A DNA stretch of 64,000 nucleotides from Gracilariopsis chorda (taxonomy: Eukaryota > Rhodophyta > Florideophyceae > Gracilariales > Gracilariaceae), in NCBI GenBank assembly GCA_003194525.1, contig NBIV01000055.1:62001-126000 (forward strand). The letters run 5' to 3'. Below the pieces are notes generated by a model. That model made no database searches. It saw only the letters and a list, made by a program, of their open reading frames with translations, and was not told the origin of the DNA. Within the stretch, counting starts at the first letter, position 1; every line of letters begins with the position of its first letter. The position numbers and the translations under genes are program-made. Shown piece after piece: positions 48,272 through 58,560 of this stretch.

Positions 48272-48838
48272 ATGTCGCCTTCACTGTCTCCCTCCAGTTC
48301 TCATTCATCCTCTCCTCTAACAACCAACCTCGCCACCTCCTTCGTCACCGCCTGGTTTTGCACCATCGCAGAGGACCGCGCCCTCCTCCCCCAGAGTGCA
48401 TTCAACCCAGTTTCCTTTGGTCTAGGAAAGATTCCCGCACTCGTCCAACCGGACTGGAAGCAGTGCAACTTACAACACTACGGCCTCTACACCTGGCTAG
48501 CATCCGCAAGTGACGGCCGCATTACAAATCATCATATCACACGACTGAGCCTCTTCAGCGATGGCAAACTCATTGAGCTCTATCAGCTCAAATTCGAAAC
48601 GCATCTGTCCGCCTTTCGACCCGATCTTGTCAAGGAACAGGCTGAATGTATGCTACGTACGCTTCGCCTTTGTATTGCAACCATGCCTGACTCGGATCAC
48701 TCCTTGGATGCTCGTATTCAGGTGTTTGATCGCTTTTCTAAACACGCTACACAACTTCCACAAAACGGAACTCTCAAGGAAATTGGCTTTCTGGATTTGG
48801 CTCCCCGCCGAATCTCTGCTCTTGTTTGGTATCTTTGA
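48272..48838 (+). CDS. Possible HORMA-domain protein (Hop1-like)
   Basis: 188 residues from ATG 48272, after an upstream non-ATG open stretch. After a Ser-rich start, the order TNLATSFVTAWFCTIAEDRALLPQSAF, FGLGKIPALVQP, CNLQHYGLYTWLASASDGRI, RLSLFSDGKLIELYQLKFET, EQAECMLRTLRLCIATMPD and ARIQVFDRFSKHA parallels a HORMA domain of meiotic Hop1/HORMAD proteins (L...SI.., IP.L, C, W, Y..IE.Y.F.., L..L). The protein stops right at the end of such a domain; a safety-belt region and the C-terminal zinc finger of Hop1 are absent. Assignment rests on pattern only. Confidence 0.45.
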   Translation: MSPSLSPSSSHSSSPLTTNLATSFVTAWFCTIAEDRALLPQSAFNPVSFGLGKIPALVQPDWKQCNLQHYGLYTWLASASDGRITNHHITRLSLFSDGKLIELYQLKFETHLSAFRPDLVKEQAECMLRTLRLCIATMPDSDHSLDARIQVFDRFSKHATQLPQNGTLKEIGFLDLAPRRISALVWYL

Positions 48839-48889
48839 ACGCTGCCACCCATTTTTCTACATGCATGTTCCCACTTTTCCAGCCACCTC

Positions 48890-49085
48890 CGATTTACTAT
48901 CGTCATCATCATCTTCTTCTTCTTTTTTATGGGCACACATTACATGATTACGGCATTGTGGTAGAATCTAACTCTACAGGGGAGCTTTTCTTCGTCTAGC
49001 ATGCTAAACTCTATGTACGTAAAGCTCCTCGGAAAGAAAGATTTTCTCTGTCCCGTAGTACCAATCTCTATTCATGTCCCCGGAA
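48890..49085 (-). mobile_element. LINE 3' end remnant, locus 1
   Basis: Minus-strand (GAA)n tail at 48905-48925 preceded by the word ATGCCGTAATCATGTAATGTGTGCCCATAAA, which is shared in altered form with the locus at 50108. Only ~150 bp of body is discernible. 5'-truncated and decayed. Confidence 0.5.
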
Positions 49086-49374
49086 TGTAGCCGATGACTG
49101 CTGCTTGCTCTCACCTTGCAGCAGCCGTGTTGCGCTCACTAGCTACTATCTCGGAACATGGAAAGATTAGTACCAAGCTTCTACGGGAAGACCCGAGATC
49201 GGATCCATTTCGTTCTGACGCGACTCATTCTAAACTAGCTGGGTGCCCTGCACAGCATGCATTTCTTCTGCTCTCATTGAATTCTGAATACGTCTGCGCA
49301 TTTCACTACAGCGTCCACTGGTCAAAACATCGTCCTTTGGTGCACTTTGCTCTCCGCAACAAGACCAAACAGAT

Positions 49375-49460
49375 ATCTTTCTTCTTCTTCTTCTTCTTCA
49401 TTATGGGCGCACATAGTCTAATAACAGATATCTGGGACCGTAGATTACCATTTACTGCAA
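49375..49460 (-). mobile_element. LINE 3' end remnant, locus 2
   Basis: A second minus-strand (GAA)n tail (49378-49400), preceded on that strand by ...TATGTGCGCCCATAATGAAG. Same tail architecture as loci at 48905, 50108 and 51368. Body too short to align further. Confidence 0.45.
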
Positions 49461-50104
49461 ACAAACAACAAACAAGCACTACAGCAGTGTTATGCCCGTC
49501 ATCTTCCGGGCCCCTGCGTCCCCAAAAGTAAGGCAGTCAGACAAATGGAGAAACGAATTGCCCACCTCGCATTTAAATATGCACGCTTCAGTGTGACCGC
49601 CAGCATGTGTAATGTTACACTTGATTTGCGACTACGATTGGGACTCCTGCAATTCGGCCGGTCTACACGTAACTTCATACTATCTAACACAGACGGATTT
49701 GCTAGTACAACTGCATATTCGCCCCCGCAATACTGCGATACCTGTATGTACCTTTGCCGCCTCTAAATTCCCATCAAACGGTAGGGCTTCTAGAGAAAGG
49801 AATCCTTTTTGCCAATGTAGGCCTGAAAACTTGGACCAGTTCACGCCCTTCTGCAGCGACTGGTCAGTGCATGTCGCAAATTTGGGGGTGTAAGTAGCGG
49901 TTTCGAAAAGGGAGTGTTCTAATGGATGCGTTGCTACCAGGGCTGGACCGCATCCACCCCGGAGTGGTCACATATTTGATGCAACCGCTTCCTCTCTCGT
50001 TGTGGAGTGTGCTAGTCTCTCATGAACGGTTCATTTTATTCGTTCTCGTGCAATATCGTGCCTCCACTTGGCCATCGCATCATAGGAATAAACCAATGTA
50101 GAGA
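49461..50104. other. Unassigned sequence between LINE remnants
   Basis: About 640 bp with short open frames on both strands and no recognised domain. Probably remnant retroelement or spacer DNA; no feature can be supported. Confidence 0.3.
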
Positions 50105-50470
50105 CGGTTCTTCTTCTTCTTTATTGTGGGTTCAGCATGCCTGATTACGGCACGTTGATAGTGGTTTCTCATGTGAAAAACTTCTCTCTCCTTCAGAAAG
50201 CTAACAATTCTTGTGGCCACTGGCGGACTATCTCCGCTAAAGTCTTACCACTTCTTTCTGCAGGAGCAGGGAGCTCGCGTCTAGAGACGGTAAAGGAACG
50301 CCGTGTTTTATGTACAATGCACCATGTCTAACTCCCAGACAGTCAGGCAAACAGCACAGATGAGGTCGCCAATGTCCCAGGACACCCAGCATCGCTGCGA
50401 AAGAATGGTTAGAACGGCACACACGTGCCGAACAGCCCATCGGGGGCGTTCATCGAGCAGAGCACTGCGG
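50105..50470 (-). mobile_element. LINE 3' remnant with decayed C-terminal domain, locus 3
   Basis: Minus strand. Conceptual pieces in different frames: ICAVCLTVWELDMVHC (Cys/His zinc-finger-like), KTLAEIVRQWPQELLAF and VFHMRNHYQRA. The last two align in order with IIKKWPESMLVFLARERFFHM of the LINE at 58009. At least one frameshift separates them. The 3' end carries an AATAAAGAAGAAG-type tail. Non-functional. Confidence 0.65.
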
Positions 50471-51364
50471 CAATGAACTCTGGCCGGCAAAGACGATCGC
50501 GACCCGTTCCCTCGAACGATAAATACGACGCAAAAGAGAGCCAGACATCTCCCAAGTCTCTCCTATCTCCCGCCTTTTCTTATCTATCTTGAGGATGCAC
50601 ATACTAAACACAAGACATTATTGTATATCCCGAGAATCCATTCTGTGAAGCAGAAAGCCTGCTCTTTTGTGAATCTGCCAAGATGTATGTTTAGGTGCGT
50701 TTCTGTGTGTCCGTCTTTGTGGGTTTCGCTGTCCGCATTCCGAGGATACGGTATTAAAACCAGAGGCGAATCTCTACTTGACCGAATATTCACAATTATA
50801 TTCAATCACAGACCCATTTGGTTAACCCATCCAGCATACCCCCTTTCTGTGAGTAATTGTCAAGACCAATAGCCATCACATCTGCTCCTGAGTCCTTCAA
50901 AGCTCTTCTCAACTTGTTTGGTTGACATTGTAAGTAGGAGCAACAGGCATATGCAGTATTGCCGTCATACGCCGACCTTCCGTCAAAGAAAAGCCAAATT
51001 GATCAGCAATTGAATGTATTCAGCGTATCTTAGCCTTCGAAATAGACAAGGACTCGAACGGGGCCCAACCAGGATGTGTTGATTAGCCAGTAGAACTCGT
51101 GACAATTAACTACTACCAGGGTAGCATTCTATCCCTATAACGTCTTAAATGCGTGCGCTAGAAAGAGAGCACTTCTCTACAAGTTTACCTTCAAACTCCA
51201 GAAATCTGTTCGAATGATAAATGTGGAGCAGCAATGCTGTGAAGTCGGAGTGTTGAGAAGACTTTACGCAGGAGACTCGTTACTCTGTTCTCGGAAAGTG
51301 GTTGTACCCAGGCGCTCTCAAATCAGTCACATCTCTTGATGTTAAATCAAAGCACACTTAGGTT

Positions 51365-51600
51365 AGAATACTTCTTCTTCTTCTTTATTTTGGACAACAG
51401 CTTTCTATTACTAAGCTGAAGGAGAGCTTTCAGTAAAAGCTCTCTCTTTTCAGGAAGACCAAGAACCTTGTGGCTCCTGTCGGATTAACTGCTGTATACA
51501 TTCCTTACAGTTCCTTGGGAGACCAGCTAAAAACTCCCTACGGGCTGCATTTGTCCGAGGGCATCGATAAACAACATGCTCAGGTTAGAATACGCATATT
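51365..51600 (-). mobile_element. LINE 3' remnant with CCHC-end, locus 4
   Basis: Minus strand. Reading from about 51590 gives EHVVYRCPRTNAARREFLAG, the H-x4-C end of a LINE C-terminal zinc finger, then LPRNCKECIQQLIRQEPQGSW and a stop. After ~100 bp comes CCAAAATAAAGAAGAAGAAG. Same family as 50105 and 58009, 5'-truncated. Confidence 0.7.
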
Positions 51601-52359
51601 CAGAAACGATGTGATTCTTTGAGCTGGGTTTTCTCATTCTGAGATCAAAGTGAAGCAATTCTGAGCTCAGCAATAATGGTAGAGCAGTGATAATCTTCTA
51701 CGGGGAGACCCAACTTGTTACCTATTTCGGTTCTGGCGCGTCTCGCTTACTTCGTTGTTTTCTCTGCTATTACATCCTCATCCACGAGAGGACGCCAGCG
51801 AATGGGCACACCACGAAAAGATGGATTCTATGTACCACGTTTGGGTCACCTAAATCACTGGCAGCGTCCTCCCCTCCCTTTCGTGTTTAGTATTGGTGGA
51901 TACTGGCAATGAGTTTAGCTTGAAACACGTGCTTTCCTCAGACCTCAGGATAAGATCTACAAAGACCCCGTAAACCCATTTGGATCTTTGTACGGGCGGG
52001 TTTAATGCTCCCAGTATAAAAGCGATGCCAAAAAGATGCATCTGGTAACCCTCTAGCCTCTGCTCAGCTTCCATACCCTGCTCATGAAACTCAAGGAAGG
52101 ATTGGTGAGAGCTTCGAACGGGCTGGAAGTTCGCGCACATTGTTCCGCACCGCTAAGCGTGGGCGTTTTCTCGACACTACCCCTGGTCGTTGATAATGGA
52201 AGGTCCGCCGGCTGCATGGTCGATTTCAGCGACATCAGGTCAACGAGGGCGATATAAACGCCGAACGCCTGGGTGAGTCTAGTGCCATCTCGGGTCTGCG
52301 GACACCAAGTATATCGCACCTTTGTTCATATTTATAGAATACTGCAGCATTTGACGTTT
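51601..52359. other. Unassigned, probable retroelement debris
   Basis: About 760 bp. Two minus-strand frames (51850-52140 and 52053-52319) overlap and look protein-like in composition but match no family I can name with confidence. Confidence 0.3.
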
Positions 52360-53027
52360 AATCCTTTTATCTGACCCGGGAGGTCGTTAAACTCGCCCAA
52401 GCAACCGGTCAGCTTGCCAGTTGCCCTCGCGGACCTGGGTGAATAGTCTTGAAAAGTCACCCGCGTAACTGCACGTACGCAGTCGGTCACGGGCCCGCTA
52501 CCGGAAGAAGATCCAGCCGCTGTTTCCCTGAATTTTTCCCTCGAAGGAAGAGCTCCAAAGGAGCCTCTGGACCGGGGTTTTTTCCAGGGTTTTCTCGGAG
52601 GATCTACACTTGGATCAAACGCCGCAGCAGGTTACGCGCCGGTTCTTACCCCCGATCTTGCCGCTGAAATGAGGATTGGGCGGAAAGGATGTCGTCAATG
52701 GTTTCTTGGCGGCCAACGTGGTACATGCGAATCGCCTTGTCGTGGTGTGCCCCTTACCCGAGGACCTCTAGAGGTTGAATGAAATGGTGGAATGAAGAAG
52801 GCAACAGTCCTCGGAAACGAAACGATTCTGCGGTTGAACACGCCTAGACACCTAATGCATTCTTAGTATAGTAGTAACCCAGTGTGTGTAGCACGACTCC
52901 GGGTTGTAGCTAATAGCTATCGTACGAAGAACGCGTTATAGGTTGTAGGGGTCCTTAGCAAACCCCCGGGCTAACATAGAATTGATGTTACTCGTTCGTA
53001 AACACAGAGAGAGAGAATCCTTTTATC
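52360..53027 (+). mobile_element. SINE-like retroposon, copy 3 (young)
   Basis: Body 52373-53015 with the same start (GACCCGGGAGGTCG) and a short (GA)n tail. It is flanked by the 12-bp direct repeat AATCCTTTTATC at 52360-52371 and 53016-53027. Nearly identical to copy 2 at 36549, 16 kb away, with a different target duplication, so the copies arose by independent insertion rather than segmental duplication. Confidence 0.92.
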
Positions 53028-53053
53028 ACCTGCGAGGTAGGATTAATAGCTCT

Positions 53054-54535
53054 CTATTGATTGCTAGGTGAATGGTGAGCAGAATTATGGGAACTGTTTT
53101 GGTATCCATTCAATCTTTCTTCCATCCTCCTCTTACGTGAATGCCGAGATCGACTCGTGTAATGTACTTGCTGGACTTGTTGCAAGCTTTGTTGCTGCTG
53201 CGTCCCCCGCATTGCAAAATCATTCGAATCTTCAATAACCACATTTTGATTCGATTGTGGAACTGGCGTTGGCATTCCCGTCTGCATTTCCGTTGTCAAT
53301 TCCGCCATGTTCGCCGTATTCTGATTAACGGAGGCAGCAGATCTTTGGCTCATGGTTTCCGGAGGTACTGCCGAGTAGAACATTGGTCCGTTGGATTTGA
53401 CGACAGCATACAACATTGATGTAGGGAGGGAAAAAGATACAGGCACATGTTGAAGTGCTGTGGAATGTGTGTAAGCGGACTCCGGGTGAACGGTAGGTAT
53501 ATTCCTCATAGGTACCGCTTGTTGAGCGCGAGCTGCAGGGTCCTTACGCGCTTCCCTCGACTGCCGTTGCTGAAGTTCTCTGTTCTTGGCTGCAACCTTT
53601 GCCAGGCGTGTACTCCTCCGCAGAGGTAGATTGTATACTTGCATCGAAGCAGCCGCGTTGTAGATTTCGTGAGCAGCAGCAACCGCTGGCCCCACATTTC
53701 TGCTCTTTGCGACCTTGGTGGGAGCAGAAGGACCCGGAAGGTTCTTGCGTCCTTGTGGGATCCCAATCTGCTTCGAAGACCTTTTCTTCGATCTCTTTTT
53801 CGGCCTGGAGCCCATTGGCTGGCTTCCATCTGCCTTTGCGTCCTGGATCGTGGTCGATTGTGAGCAAGAGCCATCGATGGTCGATTGTGAGCAAGAGCCA
53901 TCGATGGTCGCTTGAGAACCCGGGACAAATGCTGCCTTGCCTGGACTTTGAGGAATGATCTCAACACACTCAGGGACATCTGTGTATTTCTGGTTTTCAG
54001 ATGAAGCGCCTTTGGTATCTTTCACTTTTGCTAGCCCCGTTATCCCGTCTTTGTGCTTTTTAGATACCCCTGTGGTTTTTGGGGGTATCTTTCTCGCTTT
54101 ACGACCCTGCCGGGTTTTCTTTGGTTTGTTATTTCCTGGCAGGAACACAGATTCTTTGGGAGTTAGGGTCGGAGGCAGAGCAGCACTGGGACCACTCTTG
54201 GAGTTTGTGGATGATTGCCTTGCTTGCCTTCCCGGTTTCCCCAGATCTGTTTCGGTTTGTTCGGTGTTTTCGGTCAATTTTCTGTAACCATTCGCAGTTT
54301 GCTGCCCAACATGAGCTTCCATACTTTCAGAAACACTGTCAAATGATGACTTAAGCGCCGCTGGACCTGCAGCTGAATTCTTTGATTCAGTTCTCAGCAA
54401 AATTTGAGCTTGTGGCGATGGAGTTGGTGATCGTTCCTTTTGATCTCCTGAAATGGTAGGATTGTTGATATCTTTGTCACGTTCATCATTCTTTGCTTTT
54501 TGTATGTCCATTTCTTCGGCGTTAACCAATAACAA
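53054..54535 (-). CDS. Unknown basic low-complexity protein, intact duplicate
   Basis: 493 residues, single exon, starting MLLVNAEEMDIQKAKNDERD. Rich in Ser, Gln, Lys, Pro; no folded domain recognised. Basic patches (KKTRQGRKARKIPP; RPKKRSKKRSSKQ; RSRHSRKRRMEERL) suggest a nuclear or nucleic-acid-associated protein. There is a small internal tandem repeat (SQSTIDGSC twice, 24-nt unit at about 53858-53905) and a Gln-rich C-terminal part. A broken copy lies at 59988-61462. The 3' ~510 bp of the gene is almost identical between copies, while the 5' two thirds have diverged. The young SINE-like copy 3 ends only 38 bp from the stop codon. Confidence 0.6.
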   Translation of the reverse strand: MLLVNAEEMDIQKAKNDERDKDINNPTISGDQKERSPTPSPQAQILLRTESKNSAAGPAALKSSFDSVSESMEAHVGQQTANGYRKLTENTEQTETDLGKPGRQARQSSTNSKSGPSAALPPTLTPKESVFLPGNNKPKKTRQGRKARKIPPKTTGVSKKHKDGITGLAKVKDTKGASSENQKYTDVPECVEIIPQSPGKAAFVPGSQATIDGSCSQSTIDGSCSQSTTIQDAKADGSQPMGSRPKKRSKKRSSKQIGIPQGRKNLPGPSAPTKVAKSRNVGPAVAAAHEIYNAAASMQVYNLPLRRSTRLAKVAAKNRELQQRQSREARKDPAARAQQAVPMRNIPTVHPESAYTHSTALQHVPVSFSLPTSMLYAVVKSNGPMFYSAVPPETMSQRSAASVNQNTANMAELTTEMQTGMPTPVPQSNQNVVIEDSNDFAMRGTQQQQSLQQVQQVHYTSRSRHSRKRRMEERLNGYQNSSHNSAHHSPSNQ

Positions 54536-55680
54536 GCAAAAGTGAAACGCTTAAAGCAAGGGAGAGATGTATTTGTGCAGTTGCTTCACCTCTTGATGTG
54601 CAGTATAACTTTCTCTCTCATGCTTGGAGAGGACCAATTGCTTTTAAACCCAGATCTGCACAAGAAGGGATTCAGGCTCGTCATCAAATTGATATCATTG
54701 TAATTCCTTTTGCCAAGGTGGAAAGAGAGGCGCACAATATATAAAATTCTGAAGACGACCCGACAGTGACGAAGTGAACTAAAATGTTACCAAGGGTAGC
54801 CTTTGCATGGTTCAGTTTCCGTGTAGTATCACCGTTGCTCTCAGAGCAGTACCGCTCTGCATAGCTCAAATTGGAAAGCAAGGGTTGACGACTGACAACG
54901 CCGTTACTAAGGCATAGATTAGAGTACTGGATCTGTTGTTGCATTCGAACCCGATTTCTTGAAGATGTCTCCATGGATATTTCAGACGTAAAGCGAAAGC
55001 GTTTGGCTCCATTAGAATTTCACGGAGCGGGGGTAATCCACGAAACACTGGCATTTGTACTTTCGTCGCCTTTCTTAAGTATCCAATAGACAGAAGCAAG
55101 CGAAGACCAACCGCGCTCCTATTAGTTTTCCTTATTCTGCTCAACTATCATAAATTTCGACCACAAACTTTACAACATCTTTGTCCTAAATACAGCCTGT
55201 CGTAGGACACTGAAGGCAATGAAAAAGACACCATCAACGGGACCCTTTGCCGAATAAAAGAGAATTTAAAATAATACAACCGATGCGCATTCATAATCAG
55301 TCAGCAACAAGCTCTTGGAAAGCAATAGTCCATGGGCGTCATTTACGAAATTGATTGCTTCTCTATCCTTTGACACACCCACAAAAACCTTATAAATCAG
55401 TGTGAAAAGAGGATATACCATCAAAGCTATAGGTTGTTTTAAACAGCTATAGATGAGCATGTTATAACTCTCGTCTTGTAGGATACAGACGACGAGCATC
55501 CTCTGGAACCGACCGAACATAATCTACACCGCGCGTACTGCAAAGCGGATTCTTCAGGTCAGCAGAAATTGAAATCAGTGCTGAAGGTATCTTGGTACTG
55601 AAGCCTGCAGGTAAAGTATGGATGTATACTACGTGTTTTATGTGCAGGTAGGTACACCGGGTAGTGAAAATGTAAGCCAT
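54536..55680. repeat. Upstream part of duplicated unit 1
   Basis: About 1.1 kb 5' of the 493-aa gene. Parts align, at clearly reduced identity, with 61850-62170. Examples: AGAGAGGCGCACAATATA vs GAGAGTGGCGCGCAGAATATGG; GACAGTGACGAAGTGA vs GACAGTGCTGAGTGA; GGGTTGACGACTGACAACGC vs GGGTTGACAAGTGATAAAGC. One promoter-like word (GTTACCAAGGGTAGC, 54786-54800). No supported gene. Confidence 0.6.
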
Positions 55681-55689
55681 TTTTATAGC

Positions 55690-56035
55690 AAAAACAAAAT
55701 TTAGGAACCCCGGGAGGGCGGCGCAGCCTCCCCCGGAGCCCAAGGACTGGGGCCATCACCCCCCAGCCCTGTCCCTTTAGGACCTGAGGCATTAACCCCC
55801 AGGTCCAAGGACGGGGTCATCACTCCCCATCCTTCTTCCATTTCCAGTCTTCATCTTCAAGCAACACTGGGCGCAGTTTACGGGGTTCGAACCCCCAACT
55901 CCCGCTCCCAATCTTGCGTGCCCGCCCACCCGCCCACGGGACGGGAACTGGTGCATCAGTTCCCGCCCCGGCAACAGTCGGTTTCAATTTGGTATTTATT
56001 CCAGAAACCACCCGAAAGTCCCTGCCTTTGCCCAG
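55690..56035. repeat. GC-rich hairpin-array element, copy 1
   Basis: About 340 bp beginning AAAACAAAATTTAGGAACCCCGGG. Successive stem-loops: GGGAGG/CCTCCC (55712-55732), CTGGGG-ccatca-CCCCCCAG (55747-55766), GGACCTG/CAGGTCC (55780-55806), AAGGA.GGGG-tcatcact-CCCC.TCCTT (55807-55834), palindrome GGGGTTCGAACCCC (55882-55895), and CGGGAACTG-gtgcat-CAGTTCCCG (55942-55965). Four loops share a C-A-T-C/T-A core. The palindrome also matches a tRNA-type B box. Mirrored at 62853-63200 with few changes. No coding frame. Confidence 0.8.
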
Positions 56036-56169
56036 CTTTTGTTCCCCTTTTTTCCTGCTTTTGTCACATTTGGCCTGCTGTTACACAAAAACAATTACGA
56101 TTCCTCGCAATGCCTCCACACCGAAGTGAAGAATCTTGGCTTAAAGAATGTGTAACAAAGCAGTCGTAG

Positions 56170-57960
56170 GGTAGATGCTTCGCACGAAATACGACTAAAG
56201 AGTCGGAGACAAGGTCTAACCGCCCCCTCTAAGCTATCAGCCTGGGGCGGGATTTTATTTATAGAAGTTGTTAGATCAAGCTAGGGCTGCGTACCTGGCT
56301 TGATCCAGCATGGAGCTTCCTAGAGAAGCGGCGAGACACGAAGGATGTGATTGTGGTATGGGGTGAACTACTATGCTAAAGTTGTGTTGTTGCAGAATGA
56401 AGTTTAATTAGACCGAGAGCCAGAACAATGATTCAGGCAAAGCATTCCTCTATCTTTACTTGAGTTATTTATGCACTAAATCACTGACAAATTGATAGAA
56501 TTCAGAAGAATTCTTGACTTTAAGGGCTACAGACTGTCTGGAATATATCCATACGATTTGCAAGCACTCAGAGTTTATTCTACTTTGAGCCACCGTCGGG
56601 TGGCTCTGCATTACATAGCTGTCTAACTCCATAGCGAGCCATACCAAAGCCTATTGTTTTCACTATCAGGAAATCGCTTACTCCACCCGAACATTAACCA
56701 TCGGAAGATCGAATTCTTTGACACAAATGCTTTACAACCCAATCCACCCTCCTCGGCGGGCAATATTTTCTTTACAGAACTTGTTGGAGCATAAATATTC
56801 TTTCTTTATAGTTCATTCCTTTCTAGTCACACCTACAAAAGCAATTCAGATTTTTCGCAAGCCACGCGAACGGTGATCAATAATAAACCAAAAATGGTCA
56901 CAGAGGTGGGGAAAGCTAGCCAAGTAACTCGTTCAAATCGATTGAAATCATGCGGGCGTACTAGACACATCTGTAGCCTGGGGTTTGGATGCACTTTGCC
57001 AGCAATATGAAATCAAAGTGCACGCAAATGCATGATAGTGAAGAGCAACACTGAACGTGTCAGTGCTGTGACTGATTTGATAATTTCTCGAAGTCAATCA
57101 AAACATTTTGTAACATATTGTAACCTTTTGAACTTGGAGGACATGAGTTTTGCTCTTTTCTAGGACAGACTAGATACCCATCTCATTATTTCCCACTGTG
57201 AACGTTTCGGCGTTCTGATGAGGTGCCAAAGGGGACACCTCGTGAAAGGATACGGACGGAAGCTCTCTTCGCGTCGATGCGCTGTTCAACACTGAAGTAG
57301 ATGTAGATGCAGGTAAGGTCTACTGTGGCTGGAAAGAACGCGATCACTGCATTCCCATCCTTGACTTACTCGTCGCGGCAGCGAATGTTGCCGTACTTTT
57401 CCTTCCAGCGCGATAAAAGTTTTTTGAGGATTTGGATGCTTCGGCATTGCTACATCGTTTGCAGTCATGGTAATTCATAGGCCGCCGAGGCGCGGCCTGT
57501 GCGGCTCCCGGATGCGAACAACGTCTTAATTTTCGTTTACTTCCAGCCCAACATCACCGCACTATCTGGGACTAGACCGTTAGGAAACGCCGTTGATTCA
57601 ACGTCACGTTGAATCATTCAAGTTACAATATCCTGATGATCAATGTAAACGCTTCCCTCTTCTAAAACATATAATAGAGGACCAAAACAGCTTATGAAAA
57701 CATTCTTTGAGAGTGGAGAGCGAGCAGCGTTACATTCTTGGAGAAGATCTTTTCAACTGGCGTCTGTTGTAGGTTCATGAGTGGGAATCAGCATATTTAG
57801 GTGTGAAATTGCTCTTGCCGACAATGATAAGCGACACAAGTAGGTTGAAATGGATTTTGTGGCGGCGACGTATTCGCGCAATGGCTACAGCGACTAATGG
57901 AGACTTCCATTCCGTTCTCGTAATGCGTCATGTGGAGAGATGAAGACGATGGTATTAATA
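56170..57960. other. Unassigned, repeat-rich spacer
   Basis: About 1.8 kb of AT-rich sequence with no frame over ~60 codons that looks real. Probably spacer or old element debris. Confidence 0.35.
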
Positions 57961-58560
57961 CACTGTCCAATGCAAGTCTCTCTCTCTCTCTTTTACAGGC
58001 ACACTAGTCTAATTCCTACGTAGTGTAGATCGCTTCATGTGAAAGAAGCGTTCTCTCGCTAGGAAGACCAGCATACTTTCAGGCCACTTCTTGATGATAT
58101 CTTTAACTGTCATTCCTTGCCTTTCTCGCATACTCGGCAGGCAGATACGACGAGACCTCGTTCTCAGTGGACATCTGAGAACAAAGTGGTCCACGTCGTT
58201 AAGCACTCCTGGTCGACAGTCGCACACGATTCTTCGCCTGAGCAGGTGCGAACCAAGTGGGTGCAACTGCGGGGTATGTCCCACTGCAAATTGCGCCAAA
58301 GTAACCTCGGCTTCTCTTCTTGTTACTACGTTTGCTAACTCCTCCGGAATGGACTGCAATGCAAGTCAAAGTGAAGCGTTTTTTGCTTCTTGCTCAGAGA
58401 AGTGATAATAGTAGAATGCCATTTGAAACCTTGTATGTGCACTCATCGTATATGTTAAGGACCTATCACTCTCTCTGAATTGAACTGCCATCATGAGATA
58501 GATAGGGACTCCCGATCTATGGGCTGGAAGCGCTCTTGAAGCGTTCAAGACTGTTGCACC
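57961..58560 (-). mobile_element. Non-LTR retrotransposon (LINE), 5'-truncated, intact C-terminus
   Basis: Minus-strand frame 58009-58359 encodes VVTRREAEVTLAQFAVGHTP, RRIVCDCRPGVLNDVDHFVLRCPL (C-x-C-x8-H-x4-C zinc motif), then VKDIIKKWPESMLVFLARERFFHMKRSTLRRN and a stop. This is the RNase H-end/zinc-finger end of LINE ORF2. The 3' UTR is very short and ends ...GTAAAAGAGAGAGAGAG (57975-57990). The upstream reverse-transcriptase part is missing. Homologous to decayed ends at 50105 and 51365, whose tails are (GAA)n. Confidence 0.8.

Noticed and set aside
51030..51130. Possible tRNA gene (GTTCGAGTCC on the minus strand with an A-box-like word upstream)
   Set aside because: The T-stem does not pair and no acceptor or anticodon stem forms; at best a tRNA-derived fragment.
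55882..55895. GGGGTTCGAACCCC as part of a tRNA
   Set aside because: It matches a B box, but the upstream 60 bp does not fold as a tRNA; kept only as part of the hairpin array.
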